A stretch of 64,000 bases of DNA from JBDTNL01 sp039933785 (GTDB lineage Bacteria; Acidobacteriota; Thermoanaerobaculia; Multivoradales; JAGPDF01). Both the position numbers and the translations under genes were made by a program. The stretch lies in assembly GCA_039933785.1 (NCBI GenBank), contig JBDTNL010000002.1, positions 62,001 through 126,000 of the forward strand, read 5' to 3'. The notes below the pieces were generated by a model, which did no database searches, was not told the DNA's origin, and was given only the letters and a program-made list of their open reading frames with translations. Shown here in pieces: positions 1-8,835 of this stretch (position 1 is the stretch's first letter; the number at the start of each line of letters is the position of its first letter).

Positions 1-669
1 TACACCACGAGCCTCGCCTCCGGCGCAGAGGAATTCCGCATCCGGCCCGCCGATGGCAGCGAAGACGCCAGGGCCGTGAAGCGCTTCCCGACCAGCCAGG
101 CCAGAGGGCGCGCACCGGTAGCATGGATGCCCGACGGCTCGCTGCTGTTTTGGGAAGACGGCGGAGCGAACAGTGGCGGTAACCTGCTCTACCTGCCGCC
201 GGGCGGCGGCGACGCGCTGCCGTTCGCCAGTACACCGGCGGTCGAGATCCAGCCCGCGGTCTCGCCGGACGGACGCTACGTCGCCTATGACTACGACGAC
301 AGCGGCCAGCCGTCGGTATACGTGCAGCCGTTCCCGCCGACCGGCGCCAAATGGCTGGTCGCCGAGGGCGCGTCGGTGGCGCTGTGGTCGCAGGACGGCC
401 GCCGGCTCTACTTCGCGCGCGGCCGCGAGATCAACGAAGTCCCGGTGTCCGTGACCGGAGCGTTCGCCGCCGGCGCGCCGGTCAAGCAGTTCGATTTTCC
501 GGTGGGGGCGATCCTCACCAGCGACACGGCGACGGCCTACGCCGTCGCACCGGACGGGCGCTTTCTCGCCGCGCGTTCGACCTCGCGCGAGCCCATGGGC
601 GGACACCTCGTCGTGATCCTCCACTGGTTCGATGCGCTGCAGCGTCTGGTCTCGGGAGGGGAGCCATGA
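1..669 (+). CDS. Ser/Thr kinase-type TolB/PD40 beta-propeller protein, C-terminal part (5' end outside window)
   Basis: The frame is open from base 1 and ends in TGA at 667-669, giving 222 visible residues. It shows WD40-like/PD40 blades with repeated 'SPDGRYVAY'-type motifs and the family's closing strand, a hydrophobic run followed by a Trp and a basic tail ('LVVILHWFDALQRL'). No kinase domain is visible because the 5' part lies outside the window. The same C-terminal ending is found in the kinase-propeller genes that follow, so this is very probably another member of that array. Its stop codon overlaps the ATG of the next gene (ATGA at 666-669), which implies translational coupling. Confidence 0.85.
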   Translation, partial: YTTSLASGAEEFRIRPADGSEDARAVKRFPTSQARGRAPVAWMPDGSLLFWEDGGANSGGNLLYLPPGGGDALPFASTPAVEIQPAVSPDGRYVAYDYDDSGQPSVYVQPFPPTGAKWLVAEGASVALWSQDGRRLYFARGREINEVPVSVTGAFAAGAPVKQFDFPVGAILTSDTATAYAVAPDGRFLAARSTSREPMGGHLVVILHWFDALQRLVSGGEP

Positions 670-3377
670 CGCTCGCTCCCGGGTCGCGCCTCGGCTCCTA
701 CGAGATCACCGCCAAGCTCGGCGAGGGAGGGATGGGCGAGGTCTACCGCGCCACCGACACCAAGCTCGACCGCCAGGTGGCGATCAAGGTGCTGCCGGCG
801 GCTTTCACCGCGGACCCCGAAAGGCTTGCCCGCTTCGAGCGGGAGGCGAAATTGCTGGCGCAGCTTCATCATCCGAACATCGCTTCGATCTTCGGCCTCG
901 AGGATTCCGCCGGTCTCCGCGCACTGGTGATGGAGCTCGTCGAGGGCCCGACGCTCGCGGAGCGCCTGGAGCCCGGGCCGCTCTCGCTGGAGGAAGCCTT
1001 CTCCCTCGCCCGCCAGATTGCCGAGGCCCTGGAGACCGCGCACGAGAAGGGCATCGTGCACCGGGATTTGAAGCCGCAGAACGTCAAGATCACCCCCGAC
1101 GGCCAGGTCAAAGTCCTCGACTTTGGTCTCGCCAAGGCGATGGAATCCGTCGGCAGCTCCGCGACGTCGGCCGACCTCGCGCGTTCGCCGACGTTGATGA
1201 ACTCGCCTACGCTCACCGCGGCGGGGACCCAGCTCGGCGTCATCCTCGGTACGGCCGCCTACATGGCACCGGAACAGGCGCGTGGCGGCGCGGTCGACAA
1301 GCGCGCCGACATCTGGGCCTTCGGCGTAGTGCTCTACGAGATGCTCGCCGGCGGCACGCTCTTCGCCGCCGACACGGTGAGCGACACCCTCGCCGGGGTC
1401 TTGCGTGCGGAGATCGATCTCGCAAAACTGCCTGACTCGACGCCGCCCGCCATTCGCTCCTTGCTGCGGCGCTGCCTCGAACGCAATCCGAAGAACCGCC
1501 TGCACGACATCGCCGATGCCCGCATCGTGCTCGACGATGTGCTCCTCGGCAAGGGCGACGAGGGCGTCACGACGCCGCCGGCTCTCGCCGCCGCTCCCGC
1601 TCGGCGGCCGATCCTCCCCTGGGCCGTGGCGGGGCTCGCCGTGGTCGCAGCGGCCGCAGCGTGGCTGCTCGCGGCCGGCTCGCACGGGCCGACGGTGGCG
1701 CTGTTCGCGGATCTCGGCGCGCCCGAGAAAGAGCGTTTCCAGTTCCAGGGCGATTTCGGCGCGCCGGCGGTGCTCTCGCGAGATGGCACTCAAATCGCGT
1801 TCGGCGCGGTTGGCGCGGATTCCAAGACCCGTCTCTGGGTGCGCTCGCTGGTTACCGGCGAGCAGCGTCGGCTCGACGCGACCGAAGGCGCCTTCGTGCC
1901 GTTCTTTTCGCCCGACGGCAAGTCGCTCGGCTACTTCGTCAACGCCAAGATGATGGCCATCGCGATCGCCGGCGGCGCTCCCTATTCGGTTGCCGAAGCG
2001 CCGAACGGCCGCGGCGCGGCGTGGGCTCCCGACGGCACGATCGTCTTCGCACCGGATTTTCGAACCGGGTTGTTCCGCGTTTCGGCGAGCGGCGGCAAGC
2101 CGCAACCGGTGACCGCGGTCGACGGCACGCGCCACTCGACGCACCGCTGGCCGACGCTGACGCCCGATGGCAAGGCGATCGTCTACCTGGCGACCAATCA
2201 CGCTGGCGACAAGCAGGCGGATTCCGAGCTGCGCTGGATGCGGCTCGACGGCCGCGACGATCACGCGCTCGTACCGAGTGTGGCCAACGGCGTCGTCGCG
2301 GGGGGTGAGCTGCTCTATCTGCGCGAGTCGTCGCTGCAGGCACGGGCCATCGACGGCGCGGGACAGCTCACTGGCGAGGCGACGACGCTCGCACCCGAAG
2401 TGCTGTTCGATCACTCGACGTGGCGGAGCGCCTTCGCTGCCGCGGGAGATCGACTGATCTACGCACCCGGCGGCGAGACCCAAGGCACCCATATCTCGCG
2501 CGTCGATCGCGGGGGCCGACTCATCGAGGAGCTCGCCGGCGATGGCGTCTATTCCGACGTGCGGCTCTCACCCGACGGCCGCAGGGTAGCGTTGACCCGC
2601 GGCCTGCCGAGCGACGTCTGGCTGCTCGACCTGGAGCGGAAGACCCAGAGCCGGTTCACCTTCGAGCCGCTGGATGAATCTGCGCCGGTATGGTCCCCCG
2701 ACGGCCGATGGATCTACTATGCGACCGTCGGCACGGAGCCGGTTACCGAGATCGCGCGCAAGGCAGCCAACGGTGCGGGCGGCCGCGAGGTCGTCTACTC
2801 GACCCCGGGCTCGCTAAACGCCCTGCCGCTCGATATTTCGCCCGACGGACGGTGGCTGCTGCTACAGACCGGCGCCTTTCCGTTCGTCACCGAAGCCGAC
2901 ATCCAGTGGCTCGCGCTCGACGGCTCGAAACGCCTAGTGCGCTTGGTGATGACTCCCGCCGCGGAAACCGATGCGCGACTCTCCCCCGACGGTCGCTGGG
3001 TCGCCTATACCAGCAACGAGTCGGGCATCTTCCAGATCTACGTCGTCCCGGCGCCACGCGAACCCAGCGCGGTTGCGCAGGCCAAGTGGCAGATCTCCGC
3101 CGACGGCGGCCGCTACCCACTCTGGTCGAGCGACGGCCGTGAGCTCCTGTACCTCGAGCCGAGCCTCAATTTGAGCCGCGTCACGGTGAGCTCCGACGCG
3201 GCCGGCGGTCTGCGCTTCAGTGCGCCGCAGGCGATGTTCGGCACGACGCTGCAGGCCGACAACACCAGTTACGCGCTCGCTCCCGATGGCCAGAGCCTGA
3301 TCCTCAACCACTTCGGTGCCGCGCAGTCGCGGCCCTTGCGGCTGATCGAGAACTGGCGCCGGCTCCTGCCCAAGTGA
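666..3377 (+). CDS. Transmembrane Ser/Thr protein kinase with TolB-like beta-propeller
   Basis: A protein of 903 aa. An N-terminal Hanks-type kinase domain spans about residues 10-290: glycine-rich loop 'GEGGMGEVY' (19-27), catalytic Lys41, 'HRDLKPQN' (132-139), 'DFG' (152-154) and 'APEQ' (201-204). A Pro/Ala linker and one membrane segment near residues 317-338 follow. A C-terminal PD40/TolB propeller with many 'SPDG' blade motifs should lie outside the cytoplasmic membrane. The ATG at 666 is chosen because it gives the family's usual start (MTLAPGSRLGSYEI) and overlaps the preceding stop; the frame is open further upstream but that part is a shadow. Substrate unknown. It carries the array-specific 'SPTLMNSPTLT' insert after DFG. 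Confidence 0.93.
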   Translation: MTLAPGSRLGSYEITAKLGEGGMGEVYRATDTKLDRQVAIKVLPAAFTADPERLARFEREAKLLAQLHHPNIASIFGLEDSAGLRALVMELVEGPTLAERLEPGPLSLEEAFSLARQIAEALETAHEKGIVHRDLKPQNVKITPDGQVKVLDFGLAKAMESVGSSATSADLARSPTLMNSPTLTAAGTQLGVILGTAAYMAPEQARGGAVDKRADIWAFGVVLYEMLAGGTLFAADTVSDTLAGVLRAEIDLAKLPDSTPPAIRSLLRRCLERNPKNRLHDIADARIVLDDVLLGKGDEGVTTPPALAAAPARRPILPWAVAGLAVVAAAAAWLLAAGSHGPTVALFADLGAPEKERFQFQGDFGAPAVLSRDGTQIAFGAVGADSKTRLWVRSLVTGEQRRLDATEGAFVPFFSPDGKSLGYFVNAKMMAIAIAGGAPYSVAEAPNGRGAAWAPDGTIVFAPDFRTGLFRVSASGGKPQPVTAVDGTRHSTHRWPTLTPDGKAIVYLATNHAGDKQADSELRWMRLDGRDDHALVPSVANGVVAGGELLYLRESSLQARAIDGAGQLTGEATTLAPEVLFDHSTWRSAFAAAGDRLIYAPGGETQGTHISRVDRGGRLIEELAGDGVYSDVRLSPDGRRVALTRGLPSDVWLLDLERKTQSRFTFEPLDESAPVWSPDGRWIYYATVGTEPVTEIARKAANGAGGREVVYSTPGSLNALPLDISPDGRWLLLQTGAFPFVTEADIQWLALDGSKRLVRLVMTPAAETDARLSPDGRWVAYTSNESGIFQIYVVPAPREPSAVAQAKWQISADGGRYPLWSSDGRELLYLEPSLNLSRVTVSSDAAGGLRFSAPQAMFGTTLQADNTSYALAPDGQSLILNHFGAAQSRPLRLIENWRRLLPK

Positions 3378-3387
3378 TCGGCTCGCG

Positions 3388-6087
3388 ATGATCGGCACAC
3401 GCCTCGGTCCCTATGAAGTAACCGCCAAGCTCGGCGCAGGCGGCATGGGCGAGGTGTATCGCGCCACCGACTCAACTCTCGGTCGCGAGGTCGCCGTCAA
3501 GGTGCTCCCCGAAGCGTTCACGAGCGACCCCGAACGACTGGCTCGGTTCGAGCGCGAGGCCAAGCTTCTCGCCCAACTCAACCACCCGAACATCGCACAC
3601 GTCTATGGGTTCGAGGCGAGCGGCGGCGATCGCGGCGTGCGCGCTCTGGTCATGGAGTTGGTCGAGGGAGAGGATCTCTCGCAGCGCCTGGCTCGCGGGC
3701 CGCTGACGTTCGACGATGCGCTGCCGATCGCGAAGCAGATCGCAGATGCCCTCGAAGCCGCGCACGAGCAGGGCATCGTGCATCGCGACTTGAAGCCGGC
3801 GAACGTCAAGGTGCGCGCCGACGGCACGGTCAAGGTTTTGGACTTCGGGCTCGCCAAGGCGCTCGAGAGCGGGACGGGCGCCTCGTCGTCCGGGGGTGCC
3901 GCGGTTTCGCCGACGCTGATGAACTCTCCTACCCTCACCTCCGTGCACGGCACGCAACTGGGCGTCATCCTGGGAAGTGCCGCATACATGGCGCCCGAGC
4001 AGGCGCGCGGTCGAACGGTGGATCGCCGCGTCGATATCTGGGCGTTCGGCGCGCTGCTCTACGAAATGCTGGTCGGGCAACGAGCGTTCCCCGGGGATGA
4101 CGTTTCGGAAACCTTGGCGACGGTGATCAAGAGCGACCCGGACTGGAGTCGCCTGCCCGCCGACACACCGGCGGCGGTGCGCCGTTTGCTCCGGCGATGC
4201 CTGGAGAAGGACCCGCGGCGGCGACTGAGCTCGATTGGTGACGCGCGGCTGGAGCTCGAGGAGCCGGAGACGGCGGCCGGCCCGGCCTCGCCGGCCTCGC
4301 CGGCAGGGCAGCGCCGCCTCCCCTGGATTCTCGGTGCGGCAGTGGCCGGCGCGCTGCTCGCCACCGCGGTCGGAACGCTGGGACGGTCCGCGGCGCATCG
4401 AGCACCGGCGAGTGTTGCTCGCCTCTCGATCCTGGCGCCCGCAGGGACTGCCCTCTATCCGGAGTCGAGTCAGACGGCGCTCTCGCCCGACGGCACCATG
4501 CTGGCGTTCGTCGTCGGCAGCCCGGTCCGCGCCGACAATCAGCTCTGGGTGCGTTCGATTGCGACCGGCGAAGCCAAGCTCCTTGACTCCGAGGACGCCC
4601 CGGCGAATCTCTTCTGGTCGCCGGATAGCCGGCGCATCGGGTATTTCACCAACACCAAGCTGAAGACCATCGCCGCCAGCGGAGGCCGCGCCGAAGTGGT
4701 CTGCGGTTCGGGGGGCGGCCGCGGTGGCGCCTGGACGCCGTCCAACGTCATCGTGTTTGCGAGCGACGCAGCAGGCCCGCTGTACCGCGTGCCGGCGAGC
4801 GGTGGCACGCCAGTCGCGGTTACCACTCTCGATTCCGCGCACGGTCAGCTCGGCCATCGCCTGCCGAGCCTCCTACCGGACGGCGAACACTTCCTCTATG
4901 TCGCGTTGCCGGGGCACGACGGCAAGTTCGACATCTTTGCCGGCTCGCTCGCCGGCGGCGCGCCAGTCCCGATCGGTGCCCTGGGCAGCGCACCGGTCTA
5001 CGCCGAGCCCGGCTGGCTGCTCTTTGCGCGCCAGGGCGCGATCGCGGCGCAGCGGTTCGACGCTCGAACGCTGAAGCTCTCCGGCGATCCAGTGCCGCTC
5101 GCCGACGAGCCGACACCTCTGCTCGATTCGAACCACTCGACGACCGCGGGTCGCGTGGCGTCGGTTTCGTCGTCGGGCTGGATGGCGTATTTCTCGTCGC
5201 CCTCGACGCAAACCCGCGCGGTCTGGTTGGATCTCGCGGGGACGCCCACGGGAACCCTCGACCTGCCGCCGGGCAGCTTCGAGACCGCGACGATCTCTCC
5301 CGATGGATCGCAGGCGGTGCTGGTGCGCACCCTCTCGCCCTCCGAATCGTCGCTCTGGCTCGTCGACCTCGCGCGGGGCGGTGGATCGCCGTTCTCGACC
5401 GGCGGTGGGCGCAACGACAATCCGGTGTGGTCGCCCGACGGCTCGCGGGTGATCTTCTCGTCGGACCGCGGCGGCGTGGAGGATTTCTTTATGAAGGCCA
5501 CTGCCAACGCCGCTCCGGAGGCGCGCTTCTTTCATTCGGACATCCTGTTCAAGTCGCCCGGGGGTTGGTCGCCGGATGGCCGATGGATCGTCTTCACCGA
5601 GCTCGACGAGGACACGCAGCAGGACGTCTGGGGTCTGGACGCCAAGGCTCAAGGCGCGCCCCGCCGCCTGGTGAGCTCGCGGATGCGTGACGACGCGGGC
5701 CCGATTTCTCCGGACGGTCACTGGCTCGCCTACTACTCGGAGGAAACGGCGCGCCGCGAGGTCTACGTCCAGGCCTTCCCCGAGCCCGGGCAGAAGGTTC
5801 GCATCTCCGAGCAGGGCGGCGCGCGCGCCTGGTGGACTCCGGATGGGAAGGCAATCCTGTACATCGACGCCAACCCTCAGGTGCTGTGGCGCGTCAGCTT
5901 CGAGACCTCCGGTGGCGTGGCACGAGTCGGTGCACCGGAGCGCGTGGCGACGCTACCCCCGAACGTGATCGCTCTCGAGGCGATGCCGGACCGGAAGCGC
6001 TTCCTGGCCATCATCCCGGAGCGCATTGGACCCGGGTCGATCACCATCGTGCAGAACTGGCGCGCCGGGCTCGGGGGCGAAAAATGA
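3388..6087 (+). CDS. Transmembrane Ser/Thr protein kinase with TolB-like beta-propeller
   Basis: A protein of 899 aa starting 10 bp after the previous gene. Kinase landmarks: 'GAGGMGEVY' (16-24), Lys38, 'HRDLKPAN', 'DFGLAK' and 'MAPEQARG'. A hydrophobic segment near 309-328 separates the cytoplasmic kinase from a propeller of PD40 blades ('SPDGS', 'SPDGHWLAYYS'). It ends with the family's closing strand 'ITIVQNWRAGL'. The 'SPTLMNSPTLT' insert lies between DFG and APEQ. Its TGA overlaps the ATG of the next kinase (6084-6087), so the array is probably one transcript. The sensed ligand and substrates are not deducible. Confidence 0.93.
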   Translation: MIGTRLGPYEVTAKLGAGGMGEVYRATDSTLGREVAVKVLPEAFTSDPERLARFEREAKLLAQLNHPNIAHVYGFEASGGDRGVRALVMELVEGEDLSQRLARGPLTFDDALPIAKQIADALEAAHEQGIVHRDLKPANVKVRADGTVKVLDFGLAKALESGTGASSSGGAAVSPTLMNSPTLTSVHGTQLGVILGSAAYMAPEQARGRTVDRRVDIWAFGALLYEMLVGQRAFPGDDVSETLATVIKSDPDWSRLPADTPAAVRRLLRRCLEKDPRRRLSSIGDARLELEEPETAAGPASPASPAGQRRLPWILGAAVAGALLATAVGTLGRSAAHRAPASVARLSILAPAGTALYPESSQTALSPDGTMLAFVVGSPVRADNQLWVRSIATGEAKLLDSEDAPANLFWSPDSRRIGYFTNTKLKTIAASGGRAEVVCGSGGGRGGAWTPSNVIVFASDAAGPLYRVPASGGTPVAVTTLDSAHGQLGHRLPSLLPDGEHFLYVALPGHDGKFDIFAGSLAGGAPVPIGALGSAPVYAEPGWLLFARQGAIAAQRFDARTLKLSGDPVPLADEPTPLLDSNHSTTAGRVASVSSSGWMAYFSSPSTQTRAVWLDLAGTPTGTLDLPPGSFETATISPDGSQAVLVRTLSPSESSLWLVDLARGGGSPFSTGGGRNDNPVWSPDGSRVIFSSDRGGVEDFFMKATANAAPEARFFHSDILFKSPGGWSPDGRWIVFTELDEDTQQDVWGLDAKAQGAPRRLVSSRMRDDAGPISPDGHWLAYYSEETARREVYVQAFPEPGQKVRISEQGGARAWWTPDGKAILYIDANPQVLWRVSFETSGGVARVGAPERVATLPPNVIALEAMPDRKRFLAIIPERIGPGSITIVQNWRAGLGGEK

Positions 6088-8822
6088 CGGTGGCACCAGG
6101 CACGCGCATCGGCCCCTACGAGATCACCGCCAAGCTCGGCGAAGGCGGCATGGGCGAGGTCTACCGCGCCACCGACACGAAGCTCAAGCGCGAGGTGGCG
6201 ATCAAGGTACTGCCGGCGGCTTTCGTCGAGGACCAGGAGCGCCTGGCCCGTTTCGAGCGCGAGGCGCAGCTGCTGGCGCAGCTTCACCATCCGCACATCG
6301 CGTCGATCTTCGGACTCGAGGAATCGAATGGTATCCGCGCGCTGATCATGGAGCTCGTCGAAGGTGAAGACCTTTCGACGCGCATCGCCCGCGGGCCGCT
6401 GCCGCTCGACGAAGCGCTGGCGATCGCTAAGCAGATCACCGAGGCGCTCGAGGCGGCGCATGAGCGCGGCATCGTGCATCGCGACCTCAAACCGCAGAAC
6501 GTGAAGCTCGCCGCGGACGGCACGGTGAAGGTGCTCGATTTCGGGCTCGCGAAGGCGATGGACGCCGACGCGAGCGCGGCGCCCGGGTCCAGTCCGGCAA
6601 CGTCGCCGACGCTGATGAACTCACCGACGCTCACCTCGGTGGCGATCGCCGGGGGCACGCAGCTCGGTGTCATTCTCGGAACCGCGGCATACATGGCGCC
6701 TGAGCAGGCGCGCGGCAGTGCGGTCGACAAGCGGGCCGACATCTGGTCGTTCGGCGTGCTGCTGCTCGAGATGCTGAGCGGCCGCTCGCCGTTCCTCGCC
6801 GATACAGTGCCCGACACGCTCGCGGCAGTGCTGACGCGCGAGGTCGATCCCACGGCGCTCCCCGCGAGCGTTCCCGCGGCGATCCGCGCGCTCGTCGGGC
6901 GCTGTCTCGAGCGCAATCCGAAGAATCGCCTGCGCGACATCGGTGATGCGCGGATCGCTCTGGCGGAAGCAATCGCGATGCCGCCGTCTCCGACACGCGA
7001 GTCGGTCACGATGCCGCACTCCGGTGGCGGTTGGCGGCGCGCTCTGCCCTGGGTAGTGACCGCCGCGGCGCTCGCGTTCGGCTCGTGGGCCTTATGGCGC
7101 GGACAGCTGCGCGGGCAGCGCGGCGGGCCGACCGGCAGCGGCGCTGGCGAGGTCACGCAAGTGGAGCTCTCGCTGCCGCCGGGCGTCGATCTGGTGACCC
7201 ATATTTCCGCGGGCTTGGGTCTTTCGCCCGATGGCCGTTCGATCGCCATGATCGGATTCCGCGGCGGACAGCGGCGGCTGTACATCCGCCGACTCGACGA
7301 GCCCGTGGCGAGCGAAGTGAAGACTTCGTCCGGCGTCAACGCGGTGGCGTTCTCGCCCGACGGTCAGAGCCTAGTCTTCGTGGCTGGCAGCGCGCAGGTG
7401 GTGCGCCTCTCATTGGCCGATCAGCAAAGCGCGGTCCTCGCGAGCGGCGCCGACTTGCGCAACAGCCTGGGGTGGGGGGAGAGCGGGATTTACTACCTCC
7501 GCGCCGGCGAGATCTGGCGCGTGCCCGCCGCGGGCGGCGAGTCGGTGCAGCTCACCCACCTCGACAGCGCGCGGCACGAGGTGCTGCACAGCGATCCAGT
7601 CGAAGTGCCCGGCGCGCGCCGTCTGCTGTTTGCGAGCCTGACCGGCGAAGCCGAGACCTCGCGCATCGAGTCGGTAGCACTCGACGGCGGCGCGCGGGCG
7701 GTGGTCGTGGAGCATGCCTCGACGCCGGCGTTCGCGGGCACCGGACAGGTGCTCGGGCAAGTGCTCGGACACGTGCTCTTCGAGCGCGATGGCGCGGTGT
7801 GGGCGGCGCCGTTCGATTCCGCGCGGGTCGTGGTCTCGGGGCAAGCCGTGGAGGTCCTGCGTGCCAGCACGTTCGCGTCGCTGGTTTACGGCTCCCTGGC
7901 CTACCGCGTGTCGAGCAGCGGCACGCTTGCCTACATGCCGCCGGAGTTCGATGACAAGCGGGTGTTGTCGGTCAGGCGCGACGGCGGCGAACGAGCGCTC
8001 GATCTTCCGCCTGGGCCCTACGGCATGCCGCGCGTTTCCGCGGATGGCCGGCGCCTGCTACTCGAAGACGCGCAGACCCTCGAGGTGCTCGATTTCGAGC
8101 GCGGTACACGAAGCCAGATCGCCAGGGGAACCTTCGGCACCAGCTTCCCGAACTGGAGCGCCGACGGCCAGCGGATTCTCTTCCGCCGTTTCAATGTGCC
8201 GGTCTGGGTCGCGACCGACGGCAGCGGTCGCGGCGGGGCCATACCGTCGGCGACGATCAACGACTACATCGGGGCGCGTGGGCCCGATGCGGATTCGGTG
8301 CTGGTGGGAAGGATCCAGCCCAAGACCGCGGGCGACCTCTTCCTCATGTCGATCAGCGGCGCCTTCCCACCACGGCAGCTCCTGGCCACACCGGCGTACG
8401 AGGGCGCGGCCGAGCTCTCACCGGACCTGCGCTGGGTCGTCTATCAATCCAACGCCTCGGGCGCGCCGGAGATCTACATCGGGCGCTACCCAGCGCTCGA
8501 ACGTGCCTGGCAGGTCTCCGAGGGTGGCGGGGCGCAGCCGCACTGGAGCCGCAATGGCGCGGAGATCTACTATCGCGGCGGCGGGAAGATGATGGCAGCA
8601 ACGTTCGACGGCAGCGCCGGCGAGCCGCGCCTCGGCCGCCCGACGGCGCTCTTCGTCGACGAGTACGACTTCGGCCCTGGCATTTCCAGTCCCAATTACG
8701 ACGTCACCTCCGACGGCGGGTTCATCCTCCTCCGCCGAAGCCAAGCCTCCGGCCGCCTGCACCTCGTGCTCAACTGGTCGGACGAGCTCCGCCGGATCAT
8801 CGCCGCGGGTGGAGTTCACTGA
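6084..8822 (+). CDS. Transmembrane Ser/Thr protein kinase with TolB-like beta-propeller
   Basis: A protein of 912 aa. The ATG at 6084 overlaps the previous stop and gives MTVAPGTRIGPYEI, aligned with its paralogues; the longer upstream frame is a shadow of the preceding gene. All catalytic motifs are present ('GEGGMGEVY', 'VAIKVL', 'HRDLKPQN', 'DFGLAK', 'APEQ'), so it should be active. A membrane segment lies near residues 316-335 ('WVVTAAALAFGSWALW'). The periplasmic or extracellular propeller ends in 'LHLVLNWSDELRR'. Its kinase domain is closest by eye to the one starting at 8836 ('KLKREVAIKVLPAAFVEDQE' is shared), which suggests recent duplication. Confidence 0.93.
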   Translation: MTVAPGTRIGPYEITAKLGEGGMGEVYRATDTKLKREVAIKVLPAAFVEDQERLARFEREAQLLAQLHHPHIASIFGLEESNGIRALIMELVEGEDLSTRIARGPLPLDEALAIAKQITEALEAAHERGIVHRDLKPQNVKLAADGTVKVLDFGLAKAMDADASAAPGSSPATSPTLMNSPTLTSVAIAGGTQLGVILGTAAYMAPEQARGSAVDKRADIWSFGVLLLEMLSGRSPFLADTVPDTLAAVLTREVDPTALPASVPAAIRALVGRCLERNPKNRLRDIGDARIALAEAIAMPPSPTRESVTMPHSGGGWRRALPWVVTAAALAFGSWALWRGQLRGQRGGPTGSGAGEVTQVELSLPPGVDLVTHISAGLGLSPDGRSIAMIGFRGGQRRLYIRRLDEPVASEVKTSSGVNAVAFSPDGQSLVFVAGSAQVVRLSLADQQSAVLASGADLRNSLGWGESGIYYLRAGEIWRVPAAGGESVQLTHLDSARHEVLHSDPVEVPGARRLLFASLTGEAETSRIESVALDGGARAVVVEHASTPAFAGTGQVLGQVLGHVLFERDGAVWAAPFDSARVVVSGQAVEVLRASTFASLVYGSLAYRVSSSGTLAYMPPEFDDKRVLSVRRDGGERALDLPPGPYGMPRVSADGRRLLLEDAQTLEVLDFERGTRSQIARGTFGTSFPNWSADGQRILFRRFNVPVWVATDGSGRGGAIPSATINDYIGARGPDADSVLVGRIQPKTAGDLFLMSISGAFPPRQLLATPAYEGAAELSPDLRWVVYQSNASGAPEIYIGRYPALERAWQVSEGGGAQPHWSRNGAEIYYRGGGKMMAATFDGSAGEPRLGRPTALFVDEYDFGPGISSPNYDVTSDGGFILLRRSQASGRLHLVLNWSDELRRIIAAGGVH

Positions 8823-8835
8823 TGGAGCCTCGCGC

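Noticed and set aside
537..2492. Long antisense ORF of 651 aa over the first kinase
   Set aside because: High-GC shadow of a clear kinase gene: low-complexity, Arg-rich and no domain.
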